Shown: in pieces, positions 59,975-64,000 of the stretch
Layout of the letters: the number at the start of each line of letters is the position of its first letter
Numbering within the stretch: the first letter of the stretch is position 1
From: CAYRXM01 sp964428175
Lineage (GTDB): Bacteria; Chloroflexota; Anaerolineae; JAFGEY01
Direction: 5' to 3'
Assembly (NCBI GenBank): GCA_964428175.1
Contig: CAYRXM010000005.1
Coordinates: 1 to 64,000, forward strand
Length of the DNA stretch: 64,000 nucleotides
The notes under the pieces: model-generated
Databases searched by the model: none
Told to the model about the DNA's origin: nothing
The model's input: only the letters and a program-made list of their open reading frames with translations
Program-made: the position numbers and the translations under genes

Positions 59975-60790
59975 ATGCTTGGGATCAGCCTCATTCTGGC
60001 GGGCGCGGTTGTCGTTCTCGAGTTTCTGATCTACAAACTGAGTGGCGGTATTATTTGGGCAGTCTTTTACATTCTTTATGCAACACCTGTGATTCATTAC
60101 CTGACCGAGATTATTTTGGGACTGATCTTTTTCCCGTCAACCCTGCTGCACGAAGTCTGTCACCTGATTATGCTCAAATTGGCCGGGTTTGAGGGGCAAA
60201 CGCTCAATCTGCTGCCCAAGATCGCGACCGAACGCAATGCGCAAGGCCACCTTGTGGGCAATCTGGTTATGGGGTCAACGACTCCTGGGCAATCCGGTGA
60301 CGCACAATTCTTGGGGCTGGTCTACGTCGCACCACTGCTCTTGGGTACAATCGTCTTTGTGCTCATCTTTCCTGCAGGCTTTGGCATTCCCTGGAAGGCA
60401 CTTTTGCGCCCCTATGACGAATTATGGGCCACATTCAAAGACATCTGGTCTGCCACCATTTTCTCCGGCAACTGGATTATGCTCTATTTGCTCTTTTCTT
60501 TCGGCAATGGTTCGATGCCTGGCAGCTCCGACTGGAAGTCAGCCTGCAAATATCTATTGTCCATCCTGGGTTTTCTGACTTTGTGCAGCGTCGTCATCAT
60601 TACCATAATGCCCAGCGTTATTACGGATTACGTCTACATTGACCTCTGGCTGTCAATCCTGGCTATGCTTGTCGCCGAGTTGGGGTTGGTTGTGTTGATT
60701 GACCTGATCATCTTTTTATTGTTGCTTGTTCCAAGCTCATTTGCCCGGCCCTTTTGTTTAGACAAGTTGGCCAAGAATTCGCTAAACTGA
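59975..60790 (+). CDS. multi-pass membrane protein with an HExxH motif
   Basis: 271 residues with about six membrane segments. LLHEVCHLIM in the second or third helix is an HExxH motif as found in zinc metalloproteases of the site-2/M50 type. The typical second motif with the third zinc ligand is not obvious, so protease activity is uncertain. ATG at 59975 follows GAGGGGG. Base composition is a little lower in GC than flanking genes. I do not recognise the family. Confidence 0.6.
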   Translation: MLGISLILAGAVVVLEFLIYKLSGGIIWAVFYILYATPVIHYLTEIILGLIFFPSTLLHEVCHLIMLKLAGFEGQTLNLLPKIATERNAQGHLVGNLVMGSTTPGQSGDAQFLGLVYVAPLLLGTIVFVLIFPAGFGIPWKALLRPYDELWATFKDIWSATIFSGNWIMLYLLFSFGNGSMPGSSDWKSACKYLLSILGFLTLCSVVIITIMPSVITDYVYIDLWLSILAMLVAELGLVVLIDLIIFLLLLVPSSFARPFCLDKLAKNSLN

Positions 60791-60812
60791 CTGTACTCGC
60801 CCGGCCGCGACG

Positions 60813-61295
60813 CTATTTCAGATTTTGCTTGCCGCTCCAGCTCTCGACCGCGATTTTCAAAACCGTCACCGATCGGAGCGATTTGGCCGTTATCAACCGC
60901 TGCCCGACCGGCGCGGGGTCCGGTTCCAGCGCGTCGATCATCAGGTGCAGCGCCGCGCGTTTTTCCTCGATGTCATCCACAAACGAGACCCGTCCCTTGA
61001 AATGCACCGAGCGGAACCAGTGATCGCACCTGGCGTCTTGATAACCTCGATCCTCGATCACCTGCCCCCACACTGCCGGGTTGGCGCGCAAAATGTCGAT
61101 TTTCTTGCCCTCGCCCGCACAGTGGACGTAAAAGCAGCGCGCCGCAGCGTCGAACCCGTAATTCAGGCTGACCAGGTACGGCTCGTCGTTGTAGCACAGG
61201 GCCAGGGTCAGGTATTTTTGCCCGCGGATGATGGCGACCAGTTCGTCTTGATCCGCGATTGTTTTTTCCTGCCGTCGCAGGTGATAGGTGCTCAT
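60813..61295 (-). CDS. pyridoxamine-5'-phosphate-oxidase-like flavin protein
   Basis: 160 residues of the split-barrel FMN-binding group (PNPOx-like, related to NimA). It shows YLTLALCYNDEPYLVSLNYGFD, FYVHCAGEGKKIDIL, and VHFKGRVSFVDD. Proteins of this type bind FMN or F420 and reduce small molecules. ATG at 61295 is preferred to an ATG at 61310 on the basis of family start. It is co-directional with recA and its neighbour but 100 bp downstream of them. Confidence 0.8.
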   Translation of the reverse strand: MSTYHLRRQEKTIADQDELVAIIRGQKYLTLALCYNDEPYLVSLNYGFDAAARCFYVHCAGEGKKIDILRANPAVWGQVIEDRGYQDARCDHWFRSVHFKGRVSFVDDIEEKRAALHLMIDALEPDPAPVGQRLITAKSLRSVTVLKIAVESWSGKQNLK

Positions 61296-61413
61296 GCTGT
61301 GTCTTTCCATGCTGGGTCACGCTTGCTCTAGATGGCGGTTGCCTGACCCATGCAAAAACAGGGGCACTACCGGCCCCTGTTCTCAAATTTATGTCACGCT
61401 GTTCTGCCCCACC

Positions 61414-61840
61414 TCAACAGTTCAGGTAGGGATCGAGTCCTCCGCCGACAACGAACGCCTCAAAAGCCTCAAGGTCGGGCACGATGTGCTGCGTGGTCGC
61501 CCACAAGGCCCAGTTTTGTTCCATCGGCGAGATGGCGATGACCGGCTTGCCGGCCTGGCAGGCGCGCCAGATTTCCATCGCCGTGCCCAGGCTGGCGTGC
61601 GGCAAATAGGCGACCAGCACATCTGCGCCGGCGGCCACGTCGAGCAGGCTCAGAAAGGTCTGCACGGCGCGCTCCCGATCATAAGTCACACCATCCGGGT
61701 GAATCTGGAACGGGTCGACGATCTCGACCTGTGGGTGATGGCGGCGCACCGTCTCGGCGATGCGCTCGCGATAGCCCTGGTCGCAAACCGCCATCGCCCG
61801 GCTGGAGCCTTGCATAATTCCGCCGATGAACAGCCGGGGG

Positions 61841-61851
<11 letters not shown>
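61414..61851 (-). CDS. nucleoside 2-deoxyribosyltransferase-like protein
   Basis: 145 residues with the Rossmann-like plan of the nucleoside deoxyribosyltransferase/DUF4406 group: RLFIGGIMQGS at the start, VAAGADVLVAYLPHASLGTAMEIWRACQAGKPVIAI in the middle. The Asp and Glu of these motifs match the catalytic positions of the family. Its start overlaps the recA stop by 11 bp, so it should be expressed with recA; a link to nucleotide handling after DNA damage is only inferred. Confidence 0.65.
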
Positions 61852-62935
<1,084 letters not shown>

Positions 62936-62966
62936 ACCAAAACCTCCATTCTGGTGAAATGATCTG

Positions 62967-62995
62967 ATTTTAGCACAAATGTTCTAAAAAGTCAA
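62967..62995 (-). promoter_or_regulatory. recA promoter with embedded SOS-like box
   Basis: TTGACT (62995-62990), 17-bp spacer, TAAAAT (62972-62967). The palindrome TAGAACATTTGTGCTA (62986-62971) fills the spacer; its GAAC-N4-GTGC core is one base from the GAAC-N4-GTTC LexA box of Gram-positive bacteria. Confidence 0.75.
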
Positions 62996-63024
62996 TTACA
63001 AACCCGGGGCGGATGTGGTATAAT
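62996..63024 (+). promoter_or_regulatory. promoter of the uridine-kinase-like gene
   Basis: TTACAA (62996-63001), 17-bp spacer, TATAAT (63019-63024). Its -35 box directly abuts the -35 box of the divergent recA promoter. Confidence 0.75.
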
Positions 63025-63055
63025 GGGCCTTAACCATTTTTCAGGAGAGTCATTG

Positions 63056-64000
63056 ATGGAACAGATCGATACAATCAAAAAAGCGTCGCCCCGGCAGAGC
63101 GTCCAGGTGCGTTTTAGCGATGGCCCCATCCTGGAAGGCCCGGTCGGCGCGCCGCTGGAAGCGTTTGTGGCCCACATCGCCCGGCCAGACACGCCGCCCA
63201 CCGTCGCCGCACTGGTCGATGGCGAACTGCGCGAACTGACCTACCCGATCGCCCAGGATGTCGATGTGCAGCAATTGACCAATGCCAGCAGCGACGGCAA
63301 GCGCATCTACCAACGGTCGTTGATCTTGTTGATGCTGGCGGCGGTAAACGAGCTGTTTCCAGAAGCGCGGATGATTCTGGAACACTCGATCACCATGACG
63401 GGGCTGTTGTGTGAGGTGCATGGCCGTTCGCCTTTTACCGCGCAAGAAGTCAGGCAGATCGAAGCGCTGATGCGAGACATTGTAAAACAGGATGAGGCGA
63501 TTGTCAAGCGCCAGGTGCCGCTCGACGAGGCGCGGGCCATGTTTGAGGCGCGTGGGCAAGATGACAAGGTGCGGCTGCTGCAAAATCGCAGCAAGGATTA
63601 CGTGGTCATCTATGCCCTGCGCGGCGTGCAGGATTATTTCTACGGCTATATGGTCCCGTCGACCAGGTACATCCGCTATTTTGATTTGGTGCCGCACCCG
63701 CTGGGCTTTACCCTGCGCGCGCCCCGGCGCGGCAATCCGACGCAGATGCCCCGCGGCCGCGACGCGCCCAAGCTCGACCAGGTTTTCCACCAATACGGGC
63801 GCTGGCTGCGCGCGCTCGACATCAGCGACGTGGGCGCGCTGAACCAGTCCGTCCAGAGCGGGCGCATCCGCGAGGTGATCCTGGTGTCCGAGGCGCTGCA
63901 CGAACAGCAGGTGGTCAACATTGCCGCCCAAATTGCCGATCGCAGCGCCCAGGTGCGCCTGGTGCTGGTCGCCGGGCCGTCGTCTTCGGGCAAGACCACC
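63056..64000 (+). CDS. nucleoside (uridine) kinase-like protein, 3' partial
   Basis: The frame runs off the window end. An N-terminal region resembles TGS and threonyl-tRNA-synthetase editing-type domains (VQVRFSDGPILEGPVGAPLE; YQRSLILLMLAAVNELFPEARMILEHSI). The last visible residues are VLVAGPSSSGKTT, the P-loop of uridine/phosphoribulokinase-like kinases. Fusions of this type (about 550 residues) are annotated as nucleoside kinases. ATG at 63056 follows AGGAGAG. It diverges from recA across an overlapping promoter region. Confidence 0.85.
   Translation, partial: MEQIDTIKKASPRQSVQVRFSDGPILEGPVGAPLEAFVAHIARPDTPPTVAALVDGELRELTYPIAQDVDVQQLTNASSDGKRIYQRSLILLMLAAVNELFPEARMILEHSITMTGLLCEVHGRSPFTAQEVRQIEALMRDIVKQDEAIVKRQVPLDEARAMFEARGQDDKVRLLQNRSKDYVVIYALRGVQDYFYGYMVPSTRYIRYFDLVPHPLGFTLRAPRRGNPTQMPRGRDAPKLDQVFHQYGRWLRALDISDVGALNQSVQSGRIREVILVSEALHEQQVVNIAAQIADRSAQVRLVLVAGPSSSGKTT

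Overview
The window is GC-rich, with densely packed genes on both strands. It most resembles a Chloroflexota genome, probably an Anaerolineae- or Caldilineae-like lineage. This is inferred from the mix of families: Thr/Pro-rich extracellular linkers, a RarA ATPase fused to a methyltransferase-like domain, a GerW-like protein, DUF4230 proteins, FG-GAP proteins, CIRCE-controlled groESL, and many short interspersed palindromic repeats. No rRNA, CRISPR array or intact prophage was seen.

Layout. (1) 1-12.6 kb is an accessory region with many damaged genes. It holds a frameshifted phosphotransferase, a GH114 lipoprotein, a hydrolase broken by one TGA, and a decay zone (4.8-8.3 kb) where genes keep their ends but have lost their middles; one of these also carries a 141-bp MITE. 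A membrane hydrolase/CPBP pair and a nitroreductase-like lipoprotein follow. (2) 12.6-21.5 kb is one minus-strand aromatic amino acid operon: aroH-pheA-aroF-tyrA-aroA-tyrS-aroE-aroC plus a Cys-rich protein. A consensus promoter is followed by a 30-codon leader peptide with seven consecutive aromatic residues and then a strong terminator just before aroH, the arrangement expected for ribosome-mediated attenuation. Several operon genes carry repeat insertions, and tyrS has an in-frame stop. (3) 21.5-27.6 kb has an Eis-like acetyltransferase, glyA, tRNA-Ile2(CAU), rarA and an AT-richer CPBP protein. (4) 27.7-34.1 kb has a caspase-TIR fusion, an LPVTG-anchored protein, a TPR protein and groES-groEL with two CIRCE sites. 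(5) 34.1-48 kb has signalling and envelope genes (GT39-like transferase, GAF/PAS cyclase, Ser/Thr kinase, two DUF4230 proteins, a GH57/38-like protein), a GerW-like pair and topA. (6) 48-58.7 kb has an FG-GAP secreted protein, a serine hydrolase with a C-terminal DNA-binding domain, a ferredoxin/flavodoxin pair, a GH36 alpha-galactosidase and a toroid protein. (7) 58.7-64 kb has small enzymes, then recA and a uridine-kinase-like gene that diverge from abutting promoters, with an SOS-like palindrome in the recA promoter.

The strongest finding is the aromatic leader-peptide attenuator at 21264-21475. The caspase-TIR fusion, the precise MITE insertion, the repeat invasion of aroA/aroE and the duplicated HTH tail on a serine hydrolase also merit follow-up. 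All family assignments are by eye; no database search was run.
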